The notes below the pieces were generated by a model. The model did not search any database, was not told the DNA's origin, and was given only the letters and a program-made list of their open reading frames with translations. A program made the position numbers and the translations under genes. From Edolisoma coerulescens (lineage: Eukaryota > Chordata > Aves > Passeriformes > Campephagidae), in assembly GCA_013397115.1 (NCBI GenBank), contig VWZW01001167.1:1308399-1372398 (forward strand): a stretch of DNA of 64,000 nucleotides, in the 5' to 3' direction. Of the stretch, positions 22,601 through 36,237 are shown piece after piece (position 1 is the stretch's first letter; the number at the start of each line of letters is the position of its first letter).

Positions 22601-25600
22601 TTATTATCCAAATAAAAAATTCTGCCAGTTCAATTTTATTCCACTTCCGTCTTTTATTTGTAGAAATTGAAGAGAAGTACTTAAATTATTGGTTCAGAAG
22701 ATTAAATACCTGTGTAAAAAACTATCAAAATCCTTGAGTAAATTCATCTTACTCAGCCATTTAGCTGCAGAGACTGTAAGTTCTTTTGAAAACACTAATG
22801 GTGCCATTCATCTCTTTCTGTCTCTGACTCCAAAACCATGGCAGTGATGAGGATTCATCTCTATCAATAATAAGGGCCGAGGACACACTTTTTTTTCTAC
22901 TTTCATTCTTCTTAACAACTTTTCAGTTCTCCTTTAGTTTTACTACATTGAAGTAAAAAGGCTCCCGCAGAGATCAGTACTCACATCAGAACCTCAGCTG
23001 CAGTGACTGATGCTGCTCTCACAGGACAAAGCTTGCTAAGACCCATGGTGAGCCCTCCGACGTGTGTGTGAGCTCCCACAGCTCCTTCCGTGTCCCCCAA
23101 CAAACACAACTGGTGCTTGAGGTGGGAGAGCCCCACTGCTGCATCCCAGGGATCCCCAGTGACAGATAATTTCAACCAACATGTCAGGATGGGGCCAGAG
23201 CACGGACTGGGATGGTCTGATCCTTGCTTGAACATGTGTCCATGCCTGTGTTTGTCTTTGGCCCATTTACATCCAGACTGCACAGGCTTGTTCCACCGCT
23301 GTGCACTCGTTCTTCTCCCACAGGTTCATTTCACCACACAGAGGTTTCGGTCACATTAGACTGTAACGTACCACAGACTGCACTGATCATTTCACGCTTC
23401 ACAAGTCTGCTGCAGGTTCAGGAACAAATTGCTATGTTTTGAATTTTAAGGAAAATGTTTTTCCTTTCTTCTGTTGTGTGTTATTCATGGCTCAGCTTAT
23501 TTCTGTTAACCTTATGAAGACAGATTGAAGAAGTACATTATGAAAAATAAATAAATGTAGTCTGCTCTGGTAAGCACAATGAAACAAACAGACCATACTC
23601 CAAGGCAGGACAATGATACAGAGTATGGTAGTTCTATGTCACACTTATTAAGTTCGTCTCCAGTAGTTCTACCATTCCCACGAGTACAGTTTCTCTTTGC
23701 ATAAAACATTTTTGTCTGAGGCTGCTTATATTGTAACATGAATGCTTTGTAGCCAACTCACAGGATGGAGGGAATTCTGGGCATGTCTGGATACCCTCTT
23801 TCAATCGCATCTTTTCTCTTGGACTCTCCATTACAGGCTCAGAAGAGACTAACTTGCTTGACTGCTGGTTTGGCACTGAATAGAGAAATATAGACAGTGT
23901 CATCTCCGTCCCTATCCCAGGGGCCAAAGTCTCTGAAGGCCTAATCCAGGCTAGACCATTTCCTTGGAGGATCAGACCGAGCAGCAAAGTGTACCAGCTC
24001 AGCTTCCTGCCCTCTCTGGGCATTGGATTTCATCTGGAGTAAGAAAGATGTGGGAGTGAGATTGGGCTGAGACAACTGGCTCATCATAGAGGAGGGAAGG
24101 AGTAGACCTGAAGCAGTGACCCAGAGGAAAGACAACCTTCTTTCTGCTCTTTGCACTCCTGGGACACTTCTAGTAGCCAGAACCTGAGATCCAATGACAG
24201 CCGCAGTTGGGGTGACCAATTAAGTGACATGACCAGGTTAGTGACATGACCAGGTTGCTAATGATGTGACTAACTCATCCCCACTACTGCTTGTTAGTCA
24301 TGTTTTATTTTTGCTAACTTGATGGGGGCATTTCAAACAGCAAATGAAAATAAGCTACAGGTGGGAGTGCACTGAATGCTGTTGGACCAGCTTTGCTTAC
24401 CTGCAGGAAAATTGGTAGGGCCTTTCCTATGAAAACATGCAGTGGTCCATTATCTCTGATGGTTTCTAGGAAAACATATCGGTCATAAATTCCCTAGATT
24501 TTTTTCCTTTGGTGATGTCCTTTTTTATGTCATCTCCCTCAAGGAGCAGTCCAAACTTAGGGAGGAGTTCATCAAGGACAGATGAATGCAACTTTGGAGC
24601 TTGAGTCAACATCTGAAGAGTTCCTCAGAACCCTCATGATGAGCTCAAAATAATTACAGTGTTTGCTGACATTGTGCTGTTTTCCTCTTATAGGTTTTTC
24701 CCCTAGAGAATGTTTTAAAAGACTGTAAGGGCACTGATAAAATTACACAGAAGAGCAAGGATATTCAACATTAGTGACAAACATTGAGGCTGACACTCCA
24801 TTATTAACATTTGCCTTTTGTCCCTTGGTTAAAGCTGTCAGGAGCGATGAGACAGTGATGGAGGGATTTCAGCCCTGACTGGGCTTGTTTGTGCTTCGAC
24901 CTTCAAGTGTGTTTTCATTAGGCAGAAATTAAATATTTTCTAATGAGTTAATGGGGAACGTATTTCAAAATAAAAATAGCAACTGAAATTTTACTTTTAA
25001 ATGCTATCAAGACATAAGTCATGAATATGAAAGGATTGATCAAGACTTTCATTTTTCCTAATGTAGTGATCTGAAAAATGAATGAAAAAGCAAGATAATC
25101 TTCACATTTCTGAAAAGTCCATTCCAAAATCTATCAGCTTAAAAGAATATGATACCAGCACTGTCTTTCCTACATAGAAATTTGATTAGTCTCTTGAACT
25201 TATTAAGTCCAAGCAGTGGCAAGTTGTGACCATTTGTCTGCTAAATAGTTTCTATTTTTCAAAGGAACCTATCCCTTGAGATAAAAGTGTTGCTATAAAA
25301 AATTGCTTGAATTTAGAGAAAGTATGGGGAGTTTTCTGAGATTTCCAGCTACATAATTTGGTACTTTAGCAGCACAAACGGATTGGCTAGTATCTAGGAT
25401 TAAAACACATAAATACATTCAATATTTTCCTTACTGTGTTGCTCTTGCTTTTCTATTCCATTTCCACCTGGAAACACCTCCATCCATTTCCCAGTATTTC
25501 AGAGGATCCATTAATTTGAATAAATGAAATCGACAGACCTCAAAAAGCCCTATGAGAGCTGCAGTTGCCGACATCAACTCTGAAATTTGAAAATGGAACA

Positions 25601-28600
25601 GAAACAGATGTGATATGCTCAGTAATAAAAGATATTTTCAGTGCTTTAAACAATAACTGGGGTTTGAAAATATGGAAAATATAGTATTTCAAATACATGT
25701 ACTTTTAAAACAAACATACAGATAAATTGGTTGTAATCTGGGAAAAGATGGGAAAAGTTTTTTTTCAGGGGGGAAAAGATATTTTTTCTTTGGGAAAAAT
25801 ATTTTTAGAACAAGAACCCGATGGAGAATCATTTTCTATTTGCTAAATTTGACAGAGGCAGTGGACAAGCTTCCCTGGAAGGTAATTTATATCTAGTTTC
25901 GGTAAAAACTCACCTTTGCTCTCGACAAATTTAAATAAAAGCTGTCAGTAAATAAAAAGGTCACAAGTGTCTTGCAGAGATTTTTTCCTGCAGTTTGAAA
26001 AAAAATCATTGTCTGTGCTATGATCTCTGCTCTTCAGCTGATGGTCCCAACCACACAGAGCTGTACACAGATGTAACTTGCAAGGTCATCTGCTCAATGC
26101 TGCAATTTCTACATCTGAAGTAATTGCTGTATTTGACTATTCAATTTCTTTGCAGTTTTTGAATTTGGTGTACTTTCACCAGGTTAGGTCTATTTAGGCA
26201 TGCATACTAAGACACAAAAATTCAATTGCAGCACTATTTCTGTAGATACACAGAAATAAAGTGGAGTGTAAGCCATAATTCAATTACAAAAAGTAGTTTT
26301 CCAAGGAAATGCTTCAACTGAAGGGATGAAAAGCTGGCAGATGATATGCAGTACACCAGGGCATGTATGAGCCTCTCCTGGCTGAGAGCCTGAGTTAGTG
26401 ACACTAGAAAGCCACTGTCCTGTTGTCAGAAGTGTGGGAGAACACTGGAACTGTGCTCCCCAGCCTCTGATGGGAGCAGAAACCATCACCCTTGGCGTGG
26501 GCTGAGCCTGGTTGCAGGAACCTCTTTTCATCAGCAGACAGGATTTCTATGTAGAAAGATGATGGGAAGAATTTATATGAGTGCACATTTTCTTTGCATT
26601 TGCTGCCAAATGTTTAGCTCAGGTGAAGATCTAACTTAAAGAACCACTGTAAAGAGTCAATTTTTATTGGAGGGTTGGAGATTCATTTGAACAACTGTGT
26701 AGCAAAGACTTTAAGCTGATAAAGAAATTAGATGAAATATGTGGAAGGAAAAAATATTTGAATGTAATAGAAAAATTAAATTTACCTGTTACATTCCCAT
26801 TAAACTGCTGTATTCCCACTGGAGCAAACAATCCAACTGCATAACCCTTGTCCTTTTCCAGACAATTAATACTACAGTGAAAATAAGCTTTTCAGGGATA
26901 TTTATAGACACAGCAGAAATTAGTTCAATTCTGACTGCAGCTGAAAGATAACCACCAGCCTGATGGTGCTTCCTATACATCTTTCCCTGACAAGAATTTT
27001 TGGAGATTCTGGATAAAACCACTGTGCACAATACAAAGGCAGAGTGGATCTCTGTGAAATTTCTTACAGGGCCACAACTACACAGACAAACCCACTGCAT
27101 ACAGGAGATTTTAAATAGGATAAAGGGATTAATGTATTGACTAGTATAAATATGGAAATACCTAATGCATTTACTAATATATTAACTAGATGGAGAAGCT
27201 CATTACAGGGCGAGAAATTTTGAATTATCAGGAAAAGCATTTACTTGCAAGTCCCATGCTTGCCTGAGCCAGGCTTTTGACTCTCAAATAATTCCTGTGC
27301 TTTTGAGTGCTACTTTATGACAGATCTGGTTGTATGCTCAGAAATCATGTAAGAACAGTTCAAATCAGAAGCATCCAGTTATGATGCTTGCCTCTTCGCT
27401 CTTCACCTACTGTGATGAGAAGTTTCTTCACTGGTAAATGTGCCACAAACTGTCTTGTACAAATTCACTCATTATGAAGCAGTAAGGCTTTCTGGTGTGC
27501 ATGTTAATACACACATCACGATGTGTTCACGTTAACATTAAAATTCTTATAGGAGAACAATTCACCTTTCCGGCCTGATTTTGCTTTACTTTACTTTCTC
27601 ATTGCAGGAGAGTGAACAGCACTCATACATTTGGTGTCTCTGCTAAGGCAAACCTTCACTAGAGTACTGATAAGCTACTACTGAGCTCCAGGAAAAGCCT
27701 CTCATCACAAAAATCATTTACCCCATTTGTTTTGTTTTCTGGGAAATTGTTAAACACATGTTGCATTTAATGGTGAAAATACTACATCTGAGTATTCATA
27801 CTTTAATCAGAATAGACATTTCTGTTTCACTCAGATGTTTGCATTGTGACATTAGAGATACTTGCTGACTAATCACCACGGCTAAATGAAACCAACAATT
27901 CCTTCTTTATCACTACACAAAATATAAAATTATCTACAGGCTATGATGTGTCAATGGGTTTATAGGAGGATCTTCCTTTTTTCTTTTGGAAACTTCCCTG
28001 AAAATTTCATGCCCTGGCATGCAGCCGAGCACATGATGTAAGTGGTTTCTAGACAACAAAAAGGTGAAAAAAAAAATGGAAAATGCAGTTCTGCCTAGGA
28101 GAATGTATTGATGAACACTAACGTACTACTAAAGGATAGGACCTGGTGGTAATAATTGATTTTAAAGATTTTGACATCAAGAGGGAATTAAAACAGTGGA
28201 TTGCAAGCAAGCACACAGGTCTGTGAAATCTTGTGGGAGCAGATTGGTTTGTTTGTTTTTTTTTTTTCTGACAACATGGGCCAATTTTCTTTTATTCCAG
28301 CTAGGAAATGAATGGAGGGTGATTTGCTTGATAGCAGATGCTTGTGTGAAAGAGGTCATACAACAGAGGAGTTCACTGGACCTAGTGAACACATGCTGAA
28401 ATATACTTATCTGACTCTCCTTGATTGTATACACTGTGTAAAGGTGTTGCACACACTGTTTAACAGTATTGGCCTCCAAAATTCTTGACAACTGACTGAA
28501 AAAGTTTTCTGAATTTCAGAAAAAAAGAACACTGAGTGTGACAGCATGGAGCTGTGGTGGAAAAATCCTGGGATGAATTACCTCATGATATTATAAACTC

Positions 28601-29021
28601 TTCTTCCTTGGATGTATTTAAGAGTAACCTTCTCTCCTAGGGCAACAGTGCTACAGGCTTTCAGTTAAAATTCCTTAGCTTTCTTAGAAGCTGCAGTCAG
28701 AAAGCACATGGAAAGGCACACTGGGATAAGGGGGAGACCAGGATGTGAGAGATGGAAAGGTAGCATATGCCAGGAGAGAGAGAGACGGGCCAGAACAGAA
28801 GGATGCACTGTAAAATACCGGGTCAGCAGAAAACAACCCTTCAATGAACTGTCACTGTTACAGCTGGAATGGATTTATACTGATGTAATTAAGACCTCAC
28901 CTTTCCCATATTTTGTTTTCAATTTAAACTTTAAAAAAATTGATTCTTTTTATTCTGAAATATGAGCAACAACAACACGAGTACTTTTAGTTACTTGCTT
29001 TTTTATAAGTGCTGGTTTTCT
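19687..29021. other. Long AT-rich non-coding block without recognised mobile elements
   Basis: About 9.3 kb in which I recognise no CR1, LTR, gene or RNA gene. The only structured item is a 17-bp perfect tandem duplication at 24223-24256. Open frames of up to 129 codons (23634-24023, -) show no domain. Sequence around 22980-23300 is richer in GC. Old insertions may be present but too decayed to see by eye, and conserved non-coding elements cannot be judged without alignment. Confidence 0.5.
24223..24256 (+). repeat. 17-bp perfect tandem duplication
   Basis: AGTGACATGACCAGGTT occurs twice head to tail, at 24223-24239 and 24240-24256, with no mismatch. The perfect identity suggests a recent replication-slippage event. 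Confidence 0.9.
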
Positions 29022-29114
29022 GAAAAAAAAACCAAACAAAAACAAAAAACCAGAAACAAAACAAAAACAAACAAACAAAAAAAAACCCCACCAAAACAAA
29101 AAAAAAAAACCAAG
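29022..29114. repeat. A/C-rich low-complexity tract
   Basis: About 93 bp made almost only of A and C on the plus strand (AAAAC, AAACAAACA, CCCCACCAAAAC words). Long lysine/asparagine/threonine frames across it are artefacts. It lies about 100 bp before the CR1 3' end at 29212. Confidence 0.9.
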
Positions 29115-29211
29115 AGAATGATTTGTGCTTATGAAAAAGACCAGCAGAAAACACCAACTCTTCCTGTGCTCAATGTAAGTCTTGGAACTATAGCAGGTTA
29201 ATTTGTACAGT

Positions 29212-29560
29212 ATCATAGAATCACAGAATGGCTTGGGTTGGAAGAGACCTTAAAGATCATCCAGTTCCAATGCCCTTCCCAAGGACAGGGACACCTTCCA
29301 CTAGACCAGCTTCCAAACCCCCACCCGATCTGGCCTTGAACACTTCCAGAGATGGGACACCCAGCTTCTCTGGGAAATCTGTTCCAGTGCCTCACCACCC
29401 TCACAGCGAAGAATTTCTCCCTAATATCTAATCTAAACCTCTGTCAGTTTGAAGCCATTCCCCCTTGTGCTGTCACTACAGGGTGCTATAAACAGCCTGT
29501 TTCCCATGTGCAGTGCATTTTTCCCTTGCCCTGCAGCTTTTACATAAAAAGGGCATCAGC
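29212..29560 (-). mobile_element. CR1 LINE 3' fragment with intact 3' terminus
   Basis: The plus strand opens with ATCATAGAATCACAGAATGG, the reverse complement of the CR1 3' terminal 8-bp repeats. It continues through CTTGGGTTGGAAGAGACCTT and GGGACACCTTCCACTAGACC to a segment whose minus-strand translation contains VVRHWNRFPREAGCP, the conserved end of the CR1 reverse-transcriptase protein. Similarity weakens beyond about 29500 and is lost near 29560. This is a 5'-truncated insertion, the usual form for CR1. It is better preserved than the copy at 2.9 kb, so it is younger. Confidence 0.92.
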
Positions 29561-32500
29561 CACTCCTGTTCTGCTATAGAAGCACTCCCCACAGGTGAAA
29601 GTAGGACTGAAAAGAAACAGAGAGTCAAAGAAACTGGCTGGCTTTCTGTTTCTTTGGGACAGAAAGGTTGTGAGGGCCATCTGTGCACAGAAAACATCAA
29701 TTCAAACACACACAAAGGCAAAGGGTTGGTAGGATGCTTGGCAGTGCAGATGTCTGCCATTTGCAAAGCCAACTGAGCAACCTAGAATGAAGAGACAGTT
29801 CTCTAAACACATTCCATGGAAACAGTTTTATGGAAAGAAAAGATTTTATTTCAATTAAAGGACAGTTTTTCTGCAACATCACATGAGTATGTGACAAGCA
29901 TGAGTGAATTTAGGCTGGTATCAGGAAGTTCAAGTTATCCCAGTAGGGAAAGCTCTGGAGCAGCTTTTTAATTGGGGTAATAGTAAGAAACCTTTTTTGT
30001 TTCAAGATAGAGCTCGGTGAATGCAGTAACACCTTTTGAATAGTTCAACTGACTGAATAAAGCCTTTGCTATCAGGTCTTTGTTGCACTGTCAAAACAAA
30101 TAATTACTGTATATAATTAATTCCATGCTTCAGTGCTCTGCTGCTCAGCTGCAAGCCTAGGAGGGATTTTTTGAACTCTTGAGGAATAACAAAGCTCTTG
30201 AGTTTTGTTCACTTGCCCTCCTTTGGAGCAGCAGGGATAGACCATGGTGTGGGCCACTTACTGGTACTGGGAAAGCAAGACTTTGAGTTCTGTCTCTTGT
30301 TTGTGATTAACCCACTGACCAGACATGGGGACTGGAAGGGGTTTTCCTTCAGGATTTCACACTTTTCTGGAGAACAAAATATCTTGCTTTCTAAGGCAAG
30401 TTGAATATTTTATCTAACAAATTCCAGGACAATTATTTGGGGACTGATATTCTCTGTGTTCCCCTGTTCTCCTTTTACACACTGAAAATTTCTTCATTCT
30501 GGTCTTCAGAGTATTGCAGGAATATGCCTGGCAGCTTCAGAGCATTTCACTTCCAGGCCGTTTGTTGTGCAGCTGTGACTGCTGTGAACTCAGAGCAAGC
30601 CACAAAACCAGTTAAATGGTTGCTCTGAGCTCTGTGCCACGCTCTTATACAGAGAGACACAGAGCACCAAGGTCTGGGAGAAAATGTTGTAGGGGAATAT
30701 CACCAGGAGCTTAACCTCTTTCTGCAGATGCCTGTTGCTGTCCTATGCTGAGGCCGGGACACTGGGCTACTGCTGTGCACACTGCAGCCACTGCAACATC
30801 TCGACCAGCCTCGGCTTTTCTGGGTCTAGGATCTTAGTGCCTACCTTAGTAATGAGTCTGCTTTTTCAGAAACAATCTGTGAATGTAGCTCAGGCTTCAC
30901 CTTCTCCTCATCTGTCAGTCCTAACCCCAACAACCTCAATCTCCCATCCACACTCCGACATCTTTCCCTTTCCGTGAGGGAAGAGTAGCAGAAAAGAAGT
31001 ATGGGAAAACCTCCTTTTGGTTTGGTACATCTCATTTCCCTTCTACCAAAACTCCAGTCACCAAAGCCTCCCACACCATTGCAACTCAGCCAATGTATTT
31101 GGGGAAACAGCACATTTTGATTCCATGTTCTCTTTTTTCTGAAGATGCATCTTCAGAGCTTATGAAGCTCTGACCAAGCTTGTGGCCAGAACACAAAAGG
31201 GTGAGAGAAATATGTACTTCTGACCACACTGGGGATGGGGATGCACTTAAAAGCTGGAGTAGGGTCTACATCCTGCATAAAGGGGAATGTGATCTTCCAT
31301 GGAATTCAAACGTTCAAAATTAACTTCGAGTTCAAACCTCATTCAACACACAGCAGCGTTCTGTTCCTTTTCTCTTGGCTCCTCTCCCTAGCTTGCATGC
31401 TTAGGACCTTATTACCTCTCTGCTTCCATGTTTTCCATCTGAGAAAGTCATGGCCATGGAAAAGAAATTAGGGCAATAGGAAGCAATGAACTCCCTGTTG
31501 AATTAATATTAACTAATGCAATGCTTGGGATTTTATCATAATGGTATCTCCAAACACCATGAAATAATTAAAGATAACACTGATCATGGCCTATGGGGAA
31601 ATATATTAAAAACACTCTGATTTGGAGACTCTGATAGAAAGCAACTCTGCAAGCAGTCTCATGAATTGTGGTGATATTCAGTGCAGGAAACAGCAAAACC
31701 TGATCCTAAATGAGACTTCAGGAATGTAACCGCCTGCACATGTAACACATATCATTCTTACCATACTATTATTTCTTTAGATTGTCAGAGCTTAACATTT
31801 GTGCTTTCTTTGAAACACAATTCTTCTGTCATTGTGTTCTGGTGACTCATCATCCAAGGTACTCTAATGAATCATAATAGTGTTCTCCCAAAATAAAGGT
31901 ATAAATAGATATAACTTTGGAGCACAGTTTTCTAAACTGTTCCTAGACAAAGTTTGCTCCCTGTGTTAGGAGCATCTGTTCGGGAGATTTTAATAGCTTG
32001 AAGTTTCATACACACAAGAATGACTCAAGCAAACAGTGGACTGATAAAAGTATGTGCTCACATACATAGCGATGAGTCAAACTTTTTTTACACTTTATTT
32101 GTTGCTGATGGTTTGTTTAGTTTTTGGTTTGGTTTAGAATAGAGGTTTTACCTTGAGTCATCAGAGATCATCGGACAAGTAAGGATCTCCAGATTTTCTA
32201 TGTATAAATATTTTTAAAGTGCCATAGCCATCACGGTTGTACACCATGGTATGAATTGGTAAGATTACTGTGTTAAAACAGGAATCCAGGTAGGAGGCTG
32301 GCTTTAAGTGATACTTTACGTCTTAGCTGTCTCTAATTTTGAATTCTGAGTTCTGAGAAAGTGATGCCACCTGGTAAAATATTTCAAGCATTGAAAAGCT
32401 TGAGGAATGTTCATTACCCACAGTTCTAATTATATTTTTCTGTCATTCTTTGACTTTTCAGACATGAATTTGGTTCCAGCCGCACACTGCCAGAGAAACA

Positions 32501-35245
32501 GATTCTTTAATTTTTCTTGGTATGGCAAAAAGGCTACTGTTGTAGCTTTCTAATCTTAGCTTTTGGGAGCTTATAACAATTTTCCTGTTAGGTGAAAGAG
32601 ATTATTTAATCTAACCTTTGGACACACTCTAACATGACAGTAAGTCTCAGAGAAGAGACCATGGCTTTTGCTTTACTTTTTTCTCTTTTATAACTATGTT
32701 TGTCCCCTTTCCTTTTCCTACTCCTCCCAAAACCTGCCACCTGGGAAATAGAGAAAGAGCTGAATTTTCACTAAGGCTACTTCAAATGGTGCTAATAACA
32801 TCAAGGTGTTTATCTGCATAACACGGATAATTTGCAACATGAAATATAATTTCCTTTCAAATGCCCAGAGAATAGAAAGTGGTAAGTAGAAAGGCTAATA
32901 TTATTTCTCACAGCACATTTTGATCCAGCTTCTCATTCTTTGACCAGTGGTCAGAAGACCTGTTTAAAACTTCATTTTTAACCATCTACTCCTTTTTTTG
33001 AACACTGCCTGTTTTTTCAGACTTTTATCCTTGACTTGAAAGTAGATAATTCCCTTTAAGCCTTCGTTACAGCATTTGCTACCACTGTGGTTCAAAAATC
33101 CTCCTTTGAAAAGCTGCAAGGAAGTGCTGTGCCATATGATTGTGTAATCCAGGTCTCACGCCAGGCAAGTTTTTCTGTGTTAGACAGCTACTTAAAGCCC
33201 TACTAAAAATCCTGTCCTTGAAAGGACCAGCTAATATATAATGTCACTTAAAAAGAAAAGGTACTTCTTATCTATGAGGACATCATAAGGTTCCTGCTGC
33301 TCTCGTGCCCGGGGAGAAACACTCTGCAGTGCGATTTAATCTAAAACTCTCTAACCCTGAGTGTGTTTTTGTAGGTGTTCATCCCTTTCAGGCGCAGAGA
33401 GAGAGTATGGTCTCTGCATCACTGAAATTCTGCTCCAAAACTGGCCTCCTGGTACGCTGGGGCATGCCACAGTGAGGTCTTCCACCTCAGTGAGGTGCAG
33501 TGCAAGGCAAAGATGCATGAGATTATCTCGACATCTGCTCCCATGAGCTGAACCGGGAATCAGCCAGAGGTTAGCAGAATTAGATTTATCTGTCTTATAA
33601 AAAGCTTTATGGCGTTCTGGAAAAGTTAAATTTTAGAGTGCTGTAATGCTCAAGATGTATTAAAGATTTTTAGGAAAGGTTTTTTTCTTTATGATACTTC
33701 CCCCACACGCTGATAAAAACTTCTCCCTATAGACCACTTTTGTATCTCAGCACTATTTTTTATTCTCTAGAGCTTCTTTCCTGCCAGTGTAAAATATTGC
33801 TTAGAATTTCTGTCTCCTCCTAGTCAAGTTTAGACTGTTTCTAACACTGCCTTCAGGGTTTATAAAAATATATGCAATACTATTGAGAAAGATGATATAA
33901 TTATATGGGAAGAAGAGAAATTGGATGCTGTGATGAGATAGGATTATTACAGCAGAGACCACTGTGTGGAAACCAAATAGATAGATGGGCAGTATTTAAT
34001 ATTACTGATGAAACTTTAAAATCAAGGTTTGCTTCTTCCAGAAGAAAATTTCAAAAAAAAAATTAAACAAAATCTGAAGTACAGACAAATTCATCAATTG
34101 TGCCTCTCCTGTAGCTGCAAGGCCCCCTCTAAAGCTCCATGAAATGGGTCTGTTTTCTGGGTACCCACTAGTCCCAGCTGTCATAATGCCCAAGTCCTGG
34201 ACAAACAGCCTGAGCACAAATAAGCATCGGATATGGATTCAAAACAGAGGTTGATATGTCCTGAATATACCCAACTATTCATGGAGACCTCATGCAATCT
34301 GATTCCAGGAACATGCCAGGTCTTCCTGTGCTGGCTTTGCCGAGGTTTGTAGCTCTGACTCAAATAAAACTGGGCAGGCAAGTAATTTTCAGAAAAAGGT
34401 GAATTCATCCTGCCTGCAATGAAAGAGAATGATCAGTGAGGTCAGTGAAGACTTTCCTTCTTGGACTTTCTTACAGAGAGAAACTTTGGTACTGAAACTT
34501 GCTCAAATTGTGACTGACTTGTACTTGAACTTAGAATGAAATTTTTTGATCATCGGAAGAAAATTGGGAAAGTATGGAAAGACAGTGTTAATAGAGTTTT
34601 CAGGAGACGAAGGTCACCTAGTTATCGGGGAGATTTGCAGCCTGATATTGAAGGTCCCTTACTAGTGGTGAGCCAATGAACCTTCCAATGGAAAACTCAG
34701 TGCAAGTTTTCTTCTACTCTCTTGAAGGAGCAATCTCATTACTGAAAAATTACTAGACGCATGCAAATCTGGTAATCATTATTACTGTGTGCAGGCTTTT
34801 CTGATGAATCCTAGGAAAACTTAGTAGAGCAGCTTTTGATCGTCCTGAGAAGAGATCTGAAAAATTCAGGTCTGTAGATGGAGAATGAATTAGATGATGT
34901 TACTGGAGATACTGAAAAAATTTTAGCCCCGCTTCATATATAAAAAATATTTTCATACATTAAAGGAAGCGTCACAAAACTTTTCAAGATAAGCATGAGT
35001 GTAGATGCCCAGTTATAGAGAAAACACTTGACCAAGAGGTTAATTGTACTGACAGAGAGCTTTTCAGCACAGCAACTCAATATTTTCCCTCCATCTTCAC
35101 AGGAGTCTCTGCTGTCAAAAAACAGAGACTCCAAAGGCTTCTGCTTTTGCAAAAGTTATAGCACAGTTTCACTGCCATTCTCTCTCTCTTTGTGCCAGAA
35201 CAGATCTGACAGACCTCTGCTTATCACTGCAGTTACACACTGTAA
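29561..35245. other. AT-rich non-coding sequence
   Basis: About 5.7 kb with no gene or mobile element recognised. Open frames stay below 104 codons and lack motifs. A polypyrimidine-like stretch ending in TTTTTGTAG (33366-33374) resembles a splice acceptor, but no convincing exon follows it. Confidence 0.5.
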
Positions 35246-35277
35246 TGTTTAAGGCCAGACTGGATGGAGCTCTGAGC
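35246..35277 (+). repeat. Isolated 32-bp CR1-identical segment
   Basis: This stretch begins TGTTTAAGGCCAGACTGGAT and is identical over 32 bp to 36100-36131 inside the CR1 copy 854 bp downstream. Flanking bases on both sides do not follow the CR1 sequence. It may be a remnant of a separate CR1 insertion or a short copy derived from the neighbour. Confidence 0.8.
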
Positions 35278-36059
35278 GTCTATCTCCCAATGCAGAGCCC
35301 CAGCCATGCAACTTTTCAGCCTTAGAAAGAGGAGGCAGACATAGGCAACTTCCAGGTGGGAGAAATTAAAAAAGTAGAGTGGACCCTAGAACAGATGCAA
35401 GGGTAGGTGGACATTTTGAGTCAAGTTATCTTCACCTAGTAACTCTTCATTACTGACTTCAGCCTTGGAACAGTGGTGGGGAGCTCTGCCACCTCTGGAC
35501 ACTATTTCCTTTAAGTTTAAGGCATAGCTCTGTAAAACTGTGGGAATGTATCAAAAGCAAAAACTAACCTCAGCAGTTCAATACCAAGGGAAAATAACAT
35601 TGTGCTGCATCTTCCTCACTGACATACATCTGACACTTTGAATGTGTGTGTATATGTCCCTCATATGAGGAAGCATATATTTTCCTGCATGAGCTTTTTA
35701 ATACTTCATACCCCACTTCATCATGAAAAATACCCTCTAAGACCTTTGGATTTTAAACAGAAGAATAAGGATATCTTGAGACTAAAACTGTGTATGAAGA
35801 CTAGCACAGATCAATGTCTTGGTGTCGCAGAGTATAAGAAAACTGCATCAACAGCTCAGGCAAAACTGAACTTTCAGAGGAACATTTCTTCTGTTTTCTT
35901 TCCTCTCTTTGTTCTCTCTCACTTAACTTCTTCAACATGGGGATTTTGAATAAAAAGTTACGAAGTTTCTTCAGTTGTCACTGCTTTTTTTTAGGTAGTC
36001 ACATAAGGACAATAAAGCATAACTACTCACTAAGCCATGAGCTATTAATATCATCTTAC

Positions 36060-36237
36060 CTAGGTTCCCAGAGAAGCTTGGATGCCCCATCCCTGGAAGT
36101 GTTTAAGGCCAGACTGGATGGAGCTCTGAGCAACCTGGCCTAGTAGAAGATGTCCCTGCCTGTGGCAGAGAGGCAGGAAGTAGATGATCTTTAAAGCCCC
36201 CTCCACCCCAAACCATTAGATAAATTTGTGATTCTAA
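36060..36237 (+). mobile_element. CR1 LINE 3' fragment
   Basis: The plus strand reads through the CR1 3' end. A frame ending at 36143 encodes SLEVFKARLDGALSNLA, the conserved carboxy-terminus of the CR1 reverse-transcriptase protein, followed by its stop codon. The short 3' untranslated part follows, including GTAGATGATCTTTAAAGCCC and ACCCCAAACCATTAG. The terminal repeats are decayed (GTGATTCTAATG near 36227). It is 5'-truncated and otherwise fairly well preserved. Confidence 0.92.

Noticed and set aside
28950..29216. Phe/Gly-rich minus-strand frame and Lys/Thr-rich plus-strand frame
   Set aside because: Both are translations of the A/C-rich low-complexity tract.
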